Shown here in pieces: positions 17,765 through 28,001 of a stretch of 64,000 nt of DNA (its first letter is position 1; every line of letters begins with the position of its first letter). The notes beneath the pieces are model-generated. The model was not told where the DNA came from and did no database searches. It worked only from the letters and a program-made list of their open reading frames with translations. Source of the DNA: an uncultured Gammaproteobacteria bacterium (GTDB lineage Bacteria > Pseudomonadota > Gammaproteobacteria > Pseudomonadales > Azotimanducaceae); the NCBI GenBank assembly GCA_913050215.1, contig CAJXBG010000003.1, forward strand, positions 1 to 64,000. Reading direction: 5' to 3'. Made by a program: the position numbers and the translations under genes.

Positions 17765-18553
17765 TCAGCTTTTACCTTTTGAACGACGATAACTAACGTA
17801 TAAAAAAACAAGCCCAATGATAATCATCGGACTTGATAGCAATTGACCCATGGTCAGCCAATCGAATGCAATATAACTCAGATGCCTGTCAGGTTCTCTC
17901 AGAAACTCTGAACCAAACCTGAGGCAACCATAACCAATCAGAAACATTGCCGAGACAGCCATTCTTGGTCTTGAAGTACGACTAAACAGCCATAGTACTA
18001 ACCATAAAATCGGACCTTCAAAGAGAGCCTGATACAAACTCGACGGGTGTCGACCGACAATATCTCCTGGGTAGATGGCAGCCCATGGTACCTCGGTAAC
18101 TCGACCAGGCAACTCTCCATTAATAAAATTTCCTATTCTTCCGCAACAAAGCGCAATGGGAATGCTCGGCGCAATAAAGTCTGTTATCTGGAAAAAAGTT
18201 TTGTCAATCTTTCGACCGTAGAGGTACATCGCAAGGAAAACTCCTAACATGCCACCATGATAGGACATACCCCCTTCCCAGACCCTCAGGATACGCAATG
18301 GGTCATCAATAATGCCCTGCCATCCGTAAAACGCCATATAGCCGATACGACCACCAAGAATAATGCCAAACATGCTGTAGAAAACCATGTCCGATATCTG
18401 TTCTTCGCTCCACCCTAACTTATGCTTACGACTTCGCTGACCGAGCTGCCACCAAACCAGTGATATTCCAACCAAATAACTTAAGGCATACCAATGAATG
18501 CTCACTGGCCCCAGACTTATTGCCACGGGATCAAACTGGGGGTAATGCCACAT
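17765..18553 (-). CDS. lgt: Prolipoprotein diacylglyceryl transferase
   Basis: A 262-aa inner-membrane enzyme that attaches diacylglycerol from phosphatidylglycerol to the lipobox cysteine of prolipoproteins. About seven hydrophobic segments are present. Diagnostic motifs: ISLGPVSIHWYALSY at the N-terminus, MSYHGGMLG, and the Lgt signature CGRIGNFINGELPGR. Its clients in this window would include the imelysin-like and lipocalin lipoproteins. It lies 36 nt after ptsP, matching the conserved rppH-ptsP-lgt order. Confidence 0.97.
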   Translation of the reverse strand: MWHYPQFDPVAISLGPVSIHWYALSYLVGISLVWWQLGQRSRKHKLGWSEEQISDMVFYSMFGIILGGRIGYMAFYGWQGIIDDPLRILRVWEGGMSYHGGMLGVFLAMYLYGRKIDKTFFQITDFIAPSIPIALCCGRIGNFINGELPGRVTEVPWAAIYPGDIVGRHPSSLYQALFEGPILWLVLWLFSRTSRPRMAVSAMFLIGYGCLRFGSEFLREPDRHLSYIAFDWLTMGQLLSSPMIIIGLVFLYVSYRRSKGKS

Positions 18554-18589
18554 ATTTTTCTCGACTACTTAAATTGAACACTCAGGGTG

Positions 18590-20854
18590 CTAGTTGGTTC
18601 TGATGATCTTTCCGAGACCGGCTTTTCGCATCTGGCCGTCGACGTATAGTTTAATCTCTTTGGCATCATCCATCTTCAGTACTTTATTCAGGATGCGCTT
18701 TGCCTTCGCCAAATCGAAAGTTCTTATGGCTAATTTTACCATGAGAAGATTGGTAGAGTTCATCGAAAGCACATCGTAACCCATGGCTGTGAGTAATATC
18801 GCAGCCGATGGATTACCCGCCATTTCGCCACAAATACCTAACGGCTTATTCTCACCATGCGCCGCCTCAACAATTTGCTTCAGTGCACCTAATACAGCAG
18901 GGTGATATTCTTGATAGAGCTCTGCAACTTGCGCATTGTTTCGATCGACGGCGAGCATGTACTGGATAAGATCGTTACTTCCAACAGACAAAAAGTCGAC
19001 GCGCTTAATAATGTCCCTGGCTTGATAAACCGCCGACGGCACCTCGATCATCACACCGACCGCGGGCATATCGACCTTTCGTCCTTCTTCAAGCAATTCA
19101 CGGTAGCACTTGGAAATGAGCTTTTTTGCTTCATCAACTTCAGAGACGCTACTCACCATGGGCAGCATAATACGCAAAAACGCGCCAACGCCCTCATTGG
19201 CCCTGATCATCGCCCTCACCTGAGCAAGAAAAATTTCAGGGTGGTCGAGCGTCACGCGAATACCGCGCCAACCCAAAAACGGATTTGCTTCTTCAATCGG
19301 AAAATAAGAAAGGGCTTTGTCTCCGCCGATATCCAAGGTTCGCATCGTGACATTTCTAGGAGAGAAAGCTTGCAGATGCTCACGGTAGATCGTTTTTTGT
19401 TCCTCTTCAGTTGGAAAACGATCTTTCGTCATGAAGTGAACTTCGGTTCGATAAAGACCCACGCCCTCAGCTCCGCGATCAAGAGATTTGGCTGCATCGG
19501 ACATCAGACCGGTATTCACCCATAATCTGACCCTGTGGCCGTCGGTGGTTTTACAAGGCAAGGTTTTCAGTTCCTCAAGACCTTCAATCAACGCCTCTTC
19601 TTCTTTAATCAGATTCTGGTAGAAGCGAATCTGGTCTTCATTCGGGTGGGTGATTACCTGACCTTCCTGCCCATCGACGATCAGCGGCTTTTCTTCTAGC
19701 AACTCGATCGGCAAATCTTCGGCGCCCATGACAGACGGCACACCCATGGCTTTAGCGAGAATAGCAACATGCGAACTACCGGACCCTCTAACTGCAACCA
19801 ACCCTTTCAAGCAATCTCTGGGTACACTAGCCAACATTGAGGGCGTTAGCTCATCCCCCACGAGGATGGTATCTCTCGGAAACTTGTCACGGCCACCGGT
19901 CGAGAACTGCAGCTTCGCAAGCACACGCTGCCCGAGATCCCGAACATCGGTGCCGCGCTCTCGCAGGTACGAATCATCCATTGCTTCGAAATTGGCGACA
20001 TGTAGCTCGATCACTCGCCTCAATGCGCCCTGTGCCCAATGCCCTTGAAGAATCAGCTCTTCCACTTCACCCGCTATCGCCGAATCATCCAGCATGTGCA
20101 GATAGGCATCGAACAAGCCAAGCTCCTCAGGCTTGAGTCGATCTGAAAGTTTTGCCCCCATTTCTCGAATTTCGTCCCGAACTTCGTTAATCGCCACTCT
20201 AAATAGCGTCAGTTCGCCATCGATGTTTGCAACTTTCCGCTCCGGCACGGTATTCAGGTTCGCCTCGGGATAAACCACGACGGCGGTACCAAACGCGATG
20301 CCCGGCGCACCAACTTTGCCACGGAATTTACTGGCGGGAAGACTCGCAGAATCAGTTTCAACATTCAGAGCGCCCGTCGCTTCTGCATGGGCTATCACAC
20401 CTGCGAGCTGCGCAGAAAGTGTGATCAGGAACGCCTCCTCGCTTTCATCGTATTTCCTTGCGTGCCGATCTTGAACAAAAAGTACGCCCAACACTTTTCG
20501 ATGGTGAATGATTGGCACTCCTAGAAATGCCTTGTAAGGCTCTTCTCCTACCGCTTCAACAAACAGATACCGTGGGTGAGTGGTCGCATTTTCAAGGTTC
20601 ACCGGTTCCGCTCGCTCACCCACGTAGCTCACCAGCCCTTCGTCATTGCTTAGCGAGACCGAGCCTACAGCACTTTGATTTAGCCCTCTGGTTGCCATGA
20701 AAACATACCGAGTGTCATCATCGTTGGTCAGATAAACAGTGCACGCCTGTGTGCCCATCGATTCCTGAACTCGATCGACAATAATGTTCAGGGCACCGGT
20801 CAAGTCACGGGCGGCGTTAACCTCCTGTATGACCCTTCTTAGAATTTCAAGCAT
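18590..20854 (-). CDS. ptsP: PTS-Ntr enzyme I (phosphoenolpyruvate-protein phosphotransferase)
   Basis: A 754-aa protein with an N-terminal GAF domain (about 1-160) followed by the complete enzyme I module. It transfers phosphate from PEP to NPr in the nitrogen-related PTS, a regulatory relay. The phosphorylated His lies in GSGSSHVAILAKAMGVPS; PEP-binding segments include RTLDIGGDK, GWRGIRV and SVGSNDLIQY; GICGEMAGNP follows. Length is close to E. coli PtsP (748). It starts directly after the rppH stop. The partners ptsN and NPr are not in the window. Confidence 0.96.
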   Translation of the reverse strand: MLEILRRVIQEVNAARDLTGALNIIVDRVQESMGTQACTVYLTNDDDTRYVFMATRGLNQSAVGSVSLSNDEGLVSYVGERAEPVNLENATTHPRYLFVEAVGEEPYKAFLGVPIIHHRKVLGVLFVQDRHARKYDESEEAFLITLSAQLAGVIAHAEATGALNVETDSASLPASKFRGKVGAPGIAFGTAVVVYPEANLNTVPERKVANIDGELTLFRVAINEVRDEIREMGAKLSDRLKPEELGLFDAYLHMLDDSAIAGEVEELILQGHWAQGALRRVIELHVANFEAMDDSYLRERGTDVRDLGQRVLAKLQFSTGGRDKFPRDTILVGDELTPSMLASVPRDCLKGLVAVRGSGSSHVAILAKAMGVPSVMGAEDLPIELLEEKPLIVDGQEGQVITHPNEDQIRFYQNLIKEEEALIEGLEELKTLPCKTTDGHRVRLWVNTGLMSDAAKSLDRGAEGVGLYRTEVHFMTKDRFPTEEEQKTIYREHLQAFSPRNVTMRTLDIGGDKALSYFPIEEANPFLGWRGIRVTLDHPEIFLAQVRAMIRANEGVGAFLRIMLPMVSSVSEVDEAKKLISKCYRELLEEGRKVDMPAVGVMIEVPSAVYQARDIIKRVDFLSVGSNDLIQYMLAVDRNNAQVAELYQEYHPAVLGALKQIVEAAHGENKPLGICGEMAGNPSAAILLTAMGYDVLSMNSTNLLMVKLAIRTFDLAKAKRILNKVLKMDDAKEIKLYVDGQMRKAGLGKIIRTN

Positions 20855-21346
20855 CTAGTTGCGGGCCCCTGAACCCATGCACTTGGATAAATGTGGCGCT
20901 AGTTCTTTCATTGCCTTGCGATAAACATCTTGCTTAAACTGCACGACCTGACCCAGAGGATACCAATAGCTCACCCATTGCCAGTGATCAAACTCAGGGG
21001 TACTCGATACATCAAATTGGACGTTGGTATCTGGCGCCAGCATTTTTAACAAAAACCACTTTTGCTTCTGGCCAACAAAATCCGAATTATTTCGGAGCAA
21101 CCGCTTGGGCAATTTGTAACGCAACCAGCCTCGGGTAGCACCTACAACCTTTACCTCGTGTTGCTTTAATCCTATTTCTTCCCTCAACTCACGAAACAGC
21201 GCTTCCTCAGGTGCTTCTTTTGCGTTAATCCCCCCTTGCGGAAATTGCCAGGCCTCCTGACCTACCCTCTTGGCCCAAAGCACACGCCCATCTCCGTTGG
21301 CGACGATAATACCCACGTTCGGTCTATAACCTTCCGAATCAATCAA
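20855..21346 (-). CDS. rppH: RNA pyrophosphohydrolase
   Basis: A 163-aa Nudix hydrolase that removes pyrophosphate from the 5' end of triphosphorylated transcripts and so opens them to RNase E decay. The Nudix box spans about residues 38-60 ([20 protein letters not shown] followed by IGL), and the opening [21 protein letters not shown] is typical. Length equals the family norm. It is the first gene of the rppH-ptsP-lgt-fabV run and divergent from the HAD phosphatase gene. Confidence 0.96.
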   Translation of the reverse strand: MIDSEGYRPNVGIIVANGDGRVLWAKRVGQEAWQFPQGGINAKEAPEEALFRELREEIGLKQHEVKVVGATRGWLRYKLPKRLLRNNSDFVGQKQKWFLLKMLAPDTNVQFDVSSTPEFDHWQWVSYWYPLGQVVQFKQDVYRKAMKELAPHLSKCMGSGARN

Positions 21347-21487
21347 AATTTCTACCTTATTCTTTTATTTCATTGTGTCTGAATCGATCTGTTTCAGCAA
21401 ACCCGCGACACCATCCAATTCAACATGGATGTCAACCGCAATGAATTCACGCTACTATTGCTGCTCCAGAACTTCCGGACTTCTCAT

Positions 21488-22144
21488 TTGGCCCTTGCGA
21501 TTTTTGACCTCGATGAAACACTCATTTCTGCAGACAGTGATCATGCCTGGGGAGAATTTATTATTCGCAAGGGTCTAGTAGAAGAGTCAACCCACCGCGA
21601 ACTTAACGATCAGTTCTATAACGACTACCGCGCGGGTTGCCTGGATATCGATGCCTATATGAAGTTTTCCTGCTCGGTACTAGCGGCGACAGATTCAAAA
21701 CAGTTAATTTCCCTTAGGGAAGAATTTGTAGAACAAGAGATTAAACCGCTTGTCCAATCAGGCGCGCTTGAACTTGTCGAATCACACCGCAGCGCAGGTG
21801 ACACTCTCATGATCATCACCGCCACAATTGAGTTCATCACTCGACCCATTGCGGACCTGTTTGGCATCGATACATTGATCGCTCCGATTCCTGAGGTTCG
21901 GGACGGCAAGTACACGGGGAAGCTGTCTGGCGTACCGAGTTTTCGCGAGGGTAAGGTGATACGTTTAAATGCCTGGCTAAAAGATAACCCTGACACCCTC
22001 GCTGGCAGTTACTTCTATTCGGACTCGATCAATGATCTACCACTACTTGAGCTGGTCGATCATCCAACCGCAGTTAACCCGGATGAATCTTTGCAAACAG
22101 TCGCCGAAAACAGAGGCTGGCGCATCCTGAATTTCAGAACATAG
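21488..22144 (+). CDS. HAD-IB family phosphatase (SerB-like)
   Basis: A HAD hydrolase of subclass IB. Nucleophile motif AIFDLDETLIS, then TATIEFITRPIADLFG (motif II area), and YFYSDSINDLPLLE (motif IV), plus a helical cap, as in phosphoserine-phosphatase-like enzymes. Family members begin right at the FDLDET strand, so the TTG at 21488 (GGA about 8 nt upstream, 218 aa) is preferred; an in-frame ATG at 21425 would add 21 residues of unusual sequence and has no ribosome site. It occupies the same position next to rppH-ptsP as in Pseudomonas. The substrate cannot be told. Confidence 0.85.
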   Translation: MALAIFDLDETLISADSDHAWGEFIIRKGLVEESTHRELNDQFYNDYRAGCLDIDAYMKFSCSVLAATDSKQLISLREEFVEQEIKPLVQSGALELVESHRSAGDTLMIITATIEFITRPIADLFGIDTLIAPIPEVRDGKYTGKLSGVPSFREGKVIRLNAWLKDNPDTLAGSYFYSDSINDLPLLELVDHPTAVNPDESLQTVAENRGWRILNFRT

Positions 22145-22155
22145 GTGCTAAGCAA

Positions 22156-23331
22156 TTGATTGTATTTACAAGAGCAGCCCAAAAACTCACCGGCATAATA
22201 ATGTGTAGCCAGCTTATTGTCGGCTGTGACAATGACAGTGATGCGAAAACCCAGCACACACTTAATCTGAATGAAACAAATTCCAGCTTAGCAATTTTTT
22301 CTGAACGAACACTGATCAATACAACAGCGGTCTATCAAGAAATAGACCTGTTAAATGAATCTATTGCACTTTTTCTCTCTGAGCCAACGGAAGAGAACAG
22401 AGCGGCGCTTGGTGATAGCTGGGCAAGATCGCATGGCGCGTTAGTAAAATCGGGCACACAGCCTTTATCAGACGAGCTTTCAGCAAAGCATTCATCATCA
22501 CTGCTCTACCACGCTGATGCCTGGCCGATTCAACCAGGCTATATTGATGCCATCGATGGCTACCCTAACAGCGGCATCGTCAACGACATTACTGTTTCTT
22601 TGTCTGTTGAGTCGCTTAGGCTACAGCATGGATTCTCCGACGCAGACGAAATTATTCTGGGGTTTCATCCCCTCGAGTACCTGATCTTTGCAAAAACTGC
22701 GATCGACTATCAGTTGCCAGAACACAAGCAGCAACCTGACAAAACTAACATCTCAAAAGCGGAAGGGACTGGCGACGAGCAAACAACAAGTGCAACACTG
22801 ACGACTGGATTCGAGCGGCCTGATGAAGATCCCATATACCGTCGCAGAAAACTAATTCAGCTGTTGGGTAATGCGCTAGAAGAGTCAGTCAGCGCCTATC
22901 TTGCTACTCGGCTAGAAAAGGTTCCCTACGCAAAATTTGTTGGCGAAGACCAACAGCAAGCTGCGCTTGCTATCGCCAACTTGATAGAGGTTGCGCGAAG
23001 TGACAGCTCACAGGGCTTTGAAGAAAGCAATCTGCTCCTCGACTCAGACCAAAGTCATAGCATGCACAGTCGGACTTCCCATTTAAATATTTCACAACGG
23101 CTCAATAACCTATCTGAAATGCTTAATGAGCCGATCTGGCTTTCCAGATCCCTTGCGAGGGTCGACAAAAATATTGAAAAGGACCTGCAGGCGACGCTAG
23201 CACAGGGCATGCTTATTATCGAAAGCAATCAATTCAACGAATCTGATGGCGCAAGATTGCTCACGATTTTTTCCGCACTGAACCATCAACTCGAAGATAT
23301 TCAATTAAAACTTTTTGCCGCTAATGATTAG
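22156..23331 (+). CDS. Imelysin-family (M75-like) lipoprotein
   Basis: A 391-aa predicted lipoprotein. The TTG start gives a signal with Arg and Lys, a hydrophobic core and lipobox LIVGC, so Cys24 would be lipidated; a GGTG lies about 8 nt upstream. The IrpA/imelysin motif GFHPLEYLIF (GxHxxE class) is present near residue 173. Residues about 190-220 are a polar, Thr/Glu-rich insert. Imelysins are linked to iron uptake as periplasmic or surface proteins, but no iron transport partner is adjacent. Its stop overlaps that of convergent gcvPB inside a 13-bp palindrome (23320-23332). Confidence 0.8.
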   Translation: MIVFTRAAQKLTGIIMCSQLIVGCDNDSDAKTQHTLNLNETNSSLAIFSERTLINTTAVYQEIDLLNESIALFLSEPTEENRAALGDSWARSHGALVKSGTQPLSDELSAKHSSSLLYHADAWPIQPGYIDAIDGYPNSGIVNDITVSLSVESLRLQHGFSDADEIILGFHPLEYLIFAKTAIDYQLPEHKQQPDKTNISKAEGTGDEQTTSATLTTGFERPDEDPIYRRRKLIQLLGNALEESVSAYLATRLEKVPYAKFVGEDQQQAALAIANLIEVARSDSSQGFEESNLLLDSDQSHSMHSRTSHLNISQRLNNLSEMLNEPIWLSRSLARVDKNIEKDLQATLAQGMLIIESNQFNESDGARLLTIFSALNHQLEDIQLKLFAAND

Positions 23332-24788
23332 CCCTTGTATCCCAAATCCAAATCTCTTGCGGCTTTCACATCATCCAACCGTTTTACTGGCATCGTCAGA
23401 GGTGCACTGGTCACAAGCTCAGGTGTATTTTTAGCCTCAGCAAGGATAGCTTTCATTGCCTCAACAAAACCGTCAATCTCCTGTCGGCTTTCTGTTTCTG
23501 TTGGTTCTATTAGCAGACACTCAGGTATCAGCAGGGGGAAGTATGTCGTCGGCGCGTGATATCCATAATCGAGCAAGCGCTTTGCAAAATCCATCGCATT
23601 AACCCCGAGGTCTTTTGCTTCCCGCGACATACTGACAATAAACTCGTGCGTGGCACGCCGGTCAGGATAAGCGAGTTTAAAACCTGCTTCTGCTAACTGC
23701 TTAGCCATGTAGTTGGCGTTTAAGGTGGCGTATTCGCCCACTCGGTTCATGCCTTCATTTCCCAACAATCTTGCATAGGCATATGCACGAAGCAAAATTC
23801 CCGTATTCCCCATAAAAGCCGAAAGGTTACCAATACTGTCTGGAATTTCATCCTTGCCCTTCCAATAGTATCGGTTTCCTTCACCAGAGCTATCAAGGCC
23901 AACGATGGGTGTCGGCACAAAAGGTTCCAGCCTTGGACCCACACCTACCGGACCCGCGCCCGGCCCACCCCCTCCATGAGGCGTCGCAAATGTTTTATGC
24001 AGATTCATGTGTAATACGTCAAAGCCCATATCACCGGGCTTAACCTTACCGAGTATCGCGTTCAGATTTGCGCCGTCGTAATAAAGTAGGCCTCCCGCAT
24101 CATGAACAAGCTCGGCGATTTCCTTAATCTTTCGCTCAAAAACGCCGCAGGTTGATGGATTTGTCATCATCAAACCTGCGGTCTGCGGGCCGACGGCAGC
24201 TCGCAATGCTTCGATATCCACATCACCATCTTTGCCTACAGCAACTTCACGTACTTTGTACCCACACATGACCGCCGTCGCAGGGTTAGTGCCGTGGGCT
24301 GCATTAGGAATAAGAATTTCAGTTCGGTCTGTATCGTTATTTTTTTCATGGTAAGCCCGAATCATCGCCACGCCAGCAAATTCGCCCTGCGCACCCGCCA
24401 TGGGAGTCAAAGACACTGTCCTCATGCCGGTAACATCCTTCAAATATTCCTGAAGCTCATAAAGACATGCCAATACGCCCTGGCTAAGACTCTCGGGTGC
24501 CAGTGGGTGTCGGTTCAAAAAGCCTGGAATGCTCGCGGCGGAATGCGCCCCCCGCGGATTGTATTTCATCGTGCAGGAGCCGAGCGGATAAAATTCACCG
24601 TCAATCGAAAAGTTTTTCTTCGACAGATTAGTGAAATGTCGAACGACCTGTAGCTCAGATACTTCGGGTAATCCGACAGGGCTCTTACGCAAGCACTCAG
24701 CTGGAATTTCATGATTCTCCGGAAGGCCAGTCTTTTCATACTGAGCGGCTGCCGTTCTTCCTTCCGCTCCTATTTCGTAAATCAGCAT
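23328..24788 (-). CDS. gcvPB: Glycine dehydrogenase (decarboxylating) subunit 2
   Basis: A 486-aa C-terminal-type half of the P-protein, carrying the PLP lysine in [18 protein letters not shown]. With subunit 1 it decarboxylates glycine and loads the aminomethyl group onto GcvH lipoate. [14 protein letters not shown] and [11 protein letters not shown] are typical. Its start overlaps the gcvPA stop by 7 nt, giving tight coupling. Most gammaproteobacteria, including E. coli, have a fused P-protein; the split form here is notable. Confidence 0.96.
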   Translation of the reverse strand: MLIYEIGAEGRTAAAQYEKTGLPENHEIPAECLRKSPVGLPEVSELQVVRHFTNLSKKNFSIDGEFYPLGSCTMKYNPRGAHSAASIPGFLNRHPLAPESLSQGVLACLYELQEYLKDVTGMRTVSLTPMAGAQGEFAGVAMIRAYHEKNNDTDRTEILIPNAAHGTNPATAVMCGYKVREVAVGKDGDVDIEALRAAVGPQTAGLMMTNPSTCGVFERKIKEIAELVHDAGGLLYYDGANLNAILGKVKPGDMGFDVLHMNLHKTFATPHGGGGPGAGPVGVGPRLEPFVPTPIVGLDSSGEGNRYYWKGKDEIPDSIGNLSAFMGNTGILLRAYAYARLLGNEGMNRVGEYATLNANYMAKQLAEAGFKLAYPDRRATHEFIVSMSREAKDLGVNAMDFAKRLLDYGYHAPTTYFPLLIPECLLIEPTETESRQEIDGFVEAMKAILAEAKNTPELVTSAPLTMPVKRLDDVKAARDLDLGYKG

Positions 24789-26155
24789 GACGAACCTCCA
24801 CAGGCAGCTTCAAGACTCGTTACAAACAAATCGATATCCTCTGTCGTCTTCGTTTCAGTTGTATTTACCAAGAGGCAATCACTTAGGCTAGGGTCTTCCG
24901 ACAAAGACAAATCAAAACCGCCCAAGATCTTCTCCGCTGCCATTAGTTCAAGCACCTCAGCAGGCGGCCTCGGAAGTTTTAGCACAACCTCATGAAAAAC
25001 GGGTGCGGTAAAACGCCGTGAGACACCCTCAATTTTTGTTGCGCGGTCGACCAGCGCGAGAATATTTTCATGGCATTTGTTAGCAACTGACATGAGTCCT
25101 GTGTTTCCCAGTAAGCTCATATAAATTGTTGCTGCTGTGACTAGCAATCCCTGGTTTGTACAAATATTCGAGGTCGACTTCGCACGACGTATATGTTGTT
25201 CCCTTGCTTGGAGCGTTAATGCGAATCCTCTTTTCCCATCTAAGTCGACTGTCTGACCAATGATCCTACCGGGCATCTGCCTCACGATGCCCTGCTTACA
25301 GCACATGAACCCCGCGTAGGGACCACCTGAAGCAAGGGGAATACCCAATGGTTGGCCTTCACCGACAACGATGTCCGCGCCAGTCTCACCCCATTCCCCC
25401 GGCGGCTTAAGCAAACCAAGGGCTGTTGGATTGACCACCGCAATGACCAGCGCACCCTGCGCCTTCGCCCAGTCGGTAAGCGCATCGATTTGCTCGATAC
25501 CACCAAAAAAATTGGGACAGGGTATGACAAGTGCCGCGATGTCTTCACCTTCGTATGGTGCAAGAGATTCCATCGCCGTGCGACCTTCATCCTGATCGTA
25601 ACTTAATACTTCAAGAGAAATATTTTGATTAGTCACGATATTTCGGCTCGCGCGAATGTAGGCGGGGTTTAACGTGCCAGCGCAAAGTATTCGCTTAGAT
25701 TTCGATTTCTTGTTCGCGCGCACTGACATCAAAATGCCTTCAGCCATTGCAGATGCACCTTCATATACTGAGGCATTCGCGACATCCATTCCTGTCAGGC
25801 GCGTAATCATTGACTGGAATTCATAAATCAACTGAAGCGTTCCCTGACTCGCTTCCGCTTGGTATGGGGTATACGCAGTCATATATTCACCACGGCCCAC
25901 GATATTCCAGACTGCCGCGGGGATATGATGTTCGTAGGCGCCAGCACCTAGAAAAGAGAGCTTGACCTCATCGCTCGCCGCGCGCTCGTTCATCAACCGC
26001 ATCAGGGCCATTTCAGATATGCCTGATGGCGTCTGGTCCAATACACCTGATTTTAAATCGGGAGGGATCTCATCAAATAACGCTTCGATGGAGTCAACAC
26101 CAACTGATTCAAGCATGAACTGCTCGTCGTGTTTGGTATGTGGCACAAATGGCAT
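24782..26155 (-). CDS. gcvPA: Glycine dehydrogenase (decarboxylating) subunit 1
   Basis: A 457-aa N-terminal-type half of the split P-protein. [41 protein letters not shown]-like [16 protein letters not shown] and NICTNQGLL are family signatures. It forms the heterotetrameric decarboxylase with GcvPB. A 78-nt gap separates it from gcvH; that gap holds a 6-bp hairpin (ATCCGG...CCGGAT) without a U tract. Confidence 0.96.
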   Translation of the reverse strand: MPFVPHTKHDEQFMLESVGVDSIEALFDEIPPDLKSGVLDQTPSGISEMALMRLMNERAASDEVKLSFLGAGAYEHHIPAAVWNIVGRGEYMTAYTPYQAEASQGTLQLIYEFQSMITRLTGMDVANASVYEGASAMAEGILMSVRANKKSKSKRILCAGTLNPAYIRASRNIVTNQNISLEVLSYDQDEGRTAMESLAPYEGEDIAALVIPCPNFFGGIEQIDALTDWAKAQGALVIAVVNPTALGLLKPPGEWGETGADIVVGEGQPLGIPLASGGPYAGFMCCKQGIVRQMPGRIIGQTVDLDGKRGFALTLQAREQHIRRAKSTSNICTNQGLLVTAATIYMSLLGNTGLMSVANKCHENILALVDRATKIEGVSRRFTAPVFHEVVLKLPRPPAEVLELMAAEKILGGFDLSLSEDPSLSDCLLVNTTETKTTEDIDLFVTSLEAACGGSSC

Positions 26156-26233
26156 ATCTAAAACCTCATGGATTATCCGGATAACCTTCCGGATTAAAAA
26201 AATTCAAACGACGGGGAAGGAGTAAGTCGGGCG

Positions 26234-26629
26234 CTAGTGTTCTTCACTCTCACAGAGACGCTTATAGCCATCCGCATTCAACAAAGCTTCCAGCTCCTGC
26301 AGATCAGCTGGTCTCATCTTAAAAAACCACCCCTTATCGTGGGGCGCTTCATTGACGGTTTCAGGCTCATCTTCCAATGCTGAATTAACTTCAATAATTG
26401 TGCCGGAGATAGGCGCATATAGATCAGATGCCGCCTTCACTGATTCTACGACGCCTGCTTCATCACCCACATTCAGCTCAAGCTCGAGCTCAGGCAGCTC
26501 AACGTAAACCACATCACCCAGCGCCTCCTGTGCGTGATCTGAGATGCCAATCGTTGCTGTGCCATCATCCTCGATACGTACCCATTCGTGGCTATTTGCA
26601 TACTTTAGGTCACCCGGAAATTCCGCCAT
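26234..26629 (-). CDS. gcvH: Glycine cleavage system H protein
   Basis: A 131-aa lipoyl carrier that shuttles the methylamine group between P and T proteins. Lipoylation lysine is in GVVESVKAASDLYAP, preceded by DLKYANSHEWVRIEDDG. The open frame extends 53 codons further upstream, but the ATG at 26629 has a clear AGAGGTAAG ribosome site and gives the normal H-protein N-terminus (MAEFPGDLKY), so the longer start is rejected. It lies 124 nt after gcvT. Confidence 0.97.
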   Translation of the reverse strand: MAEFPGDLKYANSHEWVRIEDDGTATIGISDHAQEALGDVVYVELPELELELNVGDEAGVVESVKAASDLYAPISGTIIEVNSALEDEPETVNEAPHDKGWFFKMRPADLQELEALLNADGYKRLCESEEH

Positions 26630-26753
26630 TTTTGGTCTTACCTCTCTTTTAGTGTTGTTTGCACGTTCTTGATAAATTGTTGGGTGCGAATTCCGAACAA
26701 TTCGATTAAGTACTTCTACTATTAATCTTCCGCGGTCACCGTAACTCGCTAGC

Positions 26754-27848
26754 CTAGATCTTGTAGGCCTTTTTCCCATTTCTAGCAAAGGGAGGTTTTA
26801 CTTTTTCAACCGAGTGTCTTTTGCCCCGGATTTCAACTTCAAGATTTTCCTTGCCAGTTTGCACTCGAGCCAACGCGATAGCATGTTGTAGCGTGGGTGA
26901 AAACGCACCGCTAGTCACTTCGCCTACAAGCTCTTCACCGGAATAGATAGGATAGTGGGCTCTGATTACACCCCGACCCAGCATTACAAGCCCGACAAGT
27001 TCTCGCTCCACCCCTTCGATTGCCTGTTGGGCAAGCTTTTCTTTTCCAATAAAATCTCGAGCTTCATCAAGCACCACCGTGATGTCCATATTGGATTCAA
27101 ACGGGGTGACAGTTTCGTCCATATCGCTACCATAAAGATTCATTCCTGCCTCTAACCGCAGTGTATCGCGCGCACCGAGACCGATCGGTGCGACACCCGC
27201 TTTGATCAACTGCTCCCACAATGCAAAGGCATCCGCCGCTGGCAAAATAATCTCCACCCCTTTTTCGCCGGTGTATCCGGTTCTGGCGAGGAACCAATCT
27301 CCACACCACCCACCAATAAAGGGCTTTAACCCTGCGACATAGTCCGCTTCGACTGCCTTGTCGTGCTCGCGCAAGATTTGTTGTATGCGGTCGAGTGATT
27401 CAGGTCCCTGAATAGCAAGGATTGATAGCTCAGAGCGCTCCATCAGTGTGCAGTCAAATCCAGCAGTCTGCTGTGTCATCCACTGCAGATCTTTTTCCCG
27501 GGTGGCGCAATTTACAACGATACGAAAGCCGTCACCATCCCGGTAAACAATCAGATCATCCAACACACCGCCCGCTTCATTCAGCATTGCGCTATAGAGC
27601 GCGCGCCCATCACGATCGAGCTTGTTGACATCATTGGGCAGCAGATTTAGCAAGTAAGCTTTAGCATCAGGTCCGTTCAAGTCAATGACGGTCATGTGGG
27701 AGACATCGCATACGCCCACGCTGTTCCTAACCAAGTGATGTTCTTCCAGTTGGGAGCCGTAATGTATTGGCATATCCCAGCCGCCAAAATCCACCATCTT
27801 CGCATTAGACGTTAAATGCAGCGGGTAAATTGCAGTTCTTAAACCCAT
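26754..27848 (-). CDS. gcvT: Aminomethyltransferase (glycine cleavage T protein)
   Basis: A 364-aa tetrahydrofolate-dependent enzyme releasing ammonia from the H-protein-bound intermediate and forming 5,10-methylene-THF. MVDFGGWDMPIHYGSQ, GVCDVSHMTVIDLNGPDA and ARDTLRLEAGMNLYGSDMD are conserved. It heads the gcvT-gcvH-gcvPA-gcvPB run. The 153-nt region upstream was checked for the conserved core of a glycine riboswitch and none was seen. The C1 units connect to the folate cyclo-ligase at 32.2 kb. Confidence 0.97.
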   Translation of the reverse strand: MGLRTAIYPLHLTSNAKMVDFGGWDMPIHYGSQLEEHHLVRNSVGVCDVSHMTVIDLNGPDAKAYLLNLLPNDVNKLDRDGRALYSAMLNEAGGVLDDLIVYRDGDGFRIVVNCATREKDLQWMTQQTAGFDCTLMERSELSILAIQGPESLDRIQQILREHDKAVEADYVAGLKPFIGGWCGDWFLARTGYTGEKGVEIILPAADAFALWEQLIKAGVAPIGLGARDTLRLEAGMNLYGSDMDETVTPFESNMDITVVLDEARDFIGKEKLAQQAIEGVERELVGLVMLGRGVIRAHYPIYSGEELVGEVTSGAFSPTLQHAIALARVQTGKENLEVEIRGKRHSVEKVKPPFARNGKKAYKI

Positions 27849-28001
27849 CTGGTGCTCTTCCTAAAAAAGGGGCCCATTCTATCGGGTTCTATACGATGGT
27901 AATAGTGATCTTGGCTCAATCCCGGTTTGAATTATTCTAATAAACCAATAGAAATATGCCCATCGACACATCGCTTTTACTGTTCGGAGTGCTGGCGCTG
28001 A

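Noticed and set aside
18902-19525. 207-aa plus-strand frame inside ptsP
   Set aside because: Entirely antisense to a well-conserved enzyme I gene, with low-complexity composition and no ribosome site.
26166-26187. ATCCGG...CCGGAT hairpin between gcvH and gcvPA as terminator
   Set aside because: No U tract after the hairpin on the transcribed strand, and it lies within an operon.
26630-26788. N-terminal extension of GcvH by 53 residues
   Set aside because: No ribosome site for the longer start, and the ATG at 26629 with AGAGGTAAG gives the standard H-protein N-terminus.
27849-28001. Possible glycine riboswitch upstream of gcvT
   Set aside because: The minus strand lacks the conserved glycine-aptamer core and tandem layout; nothing beyond a plain leader was seen.
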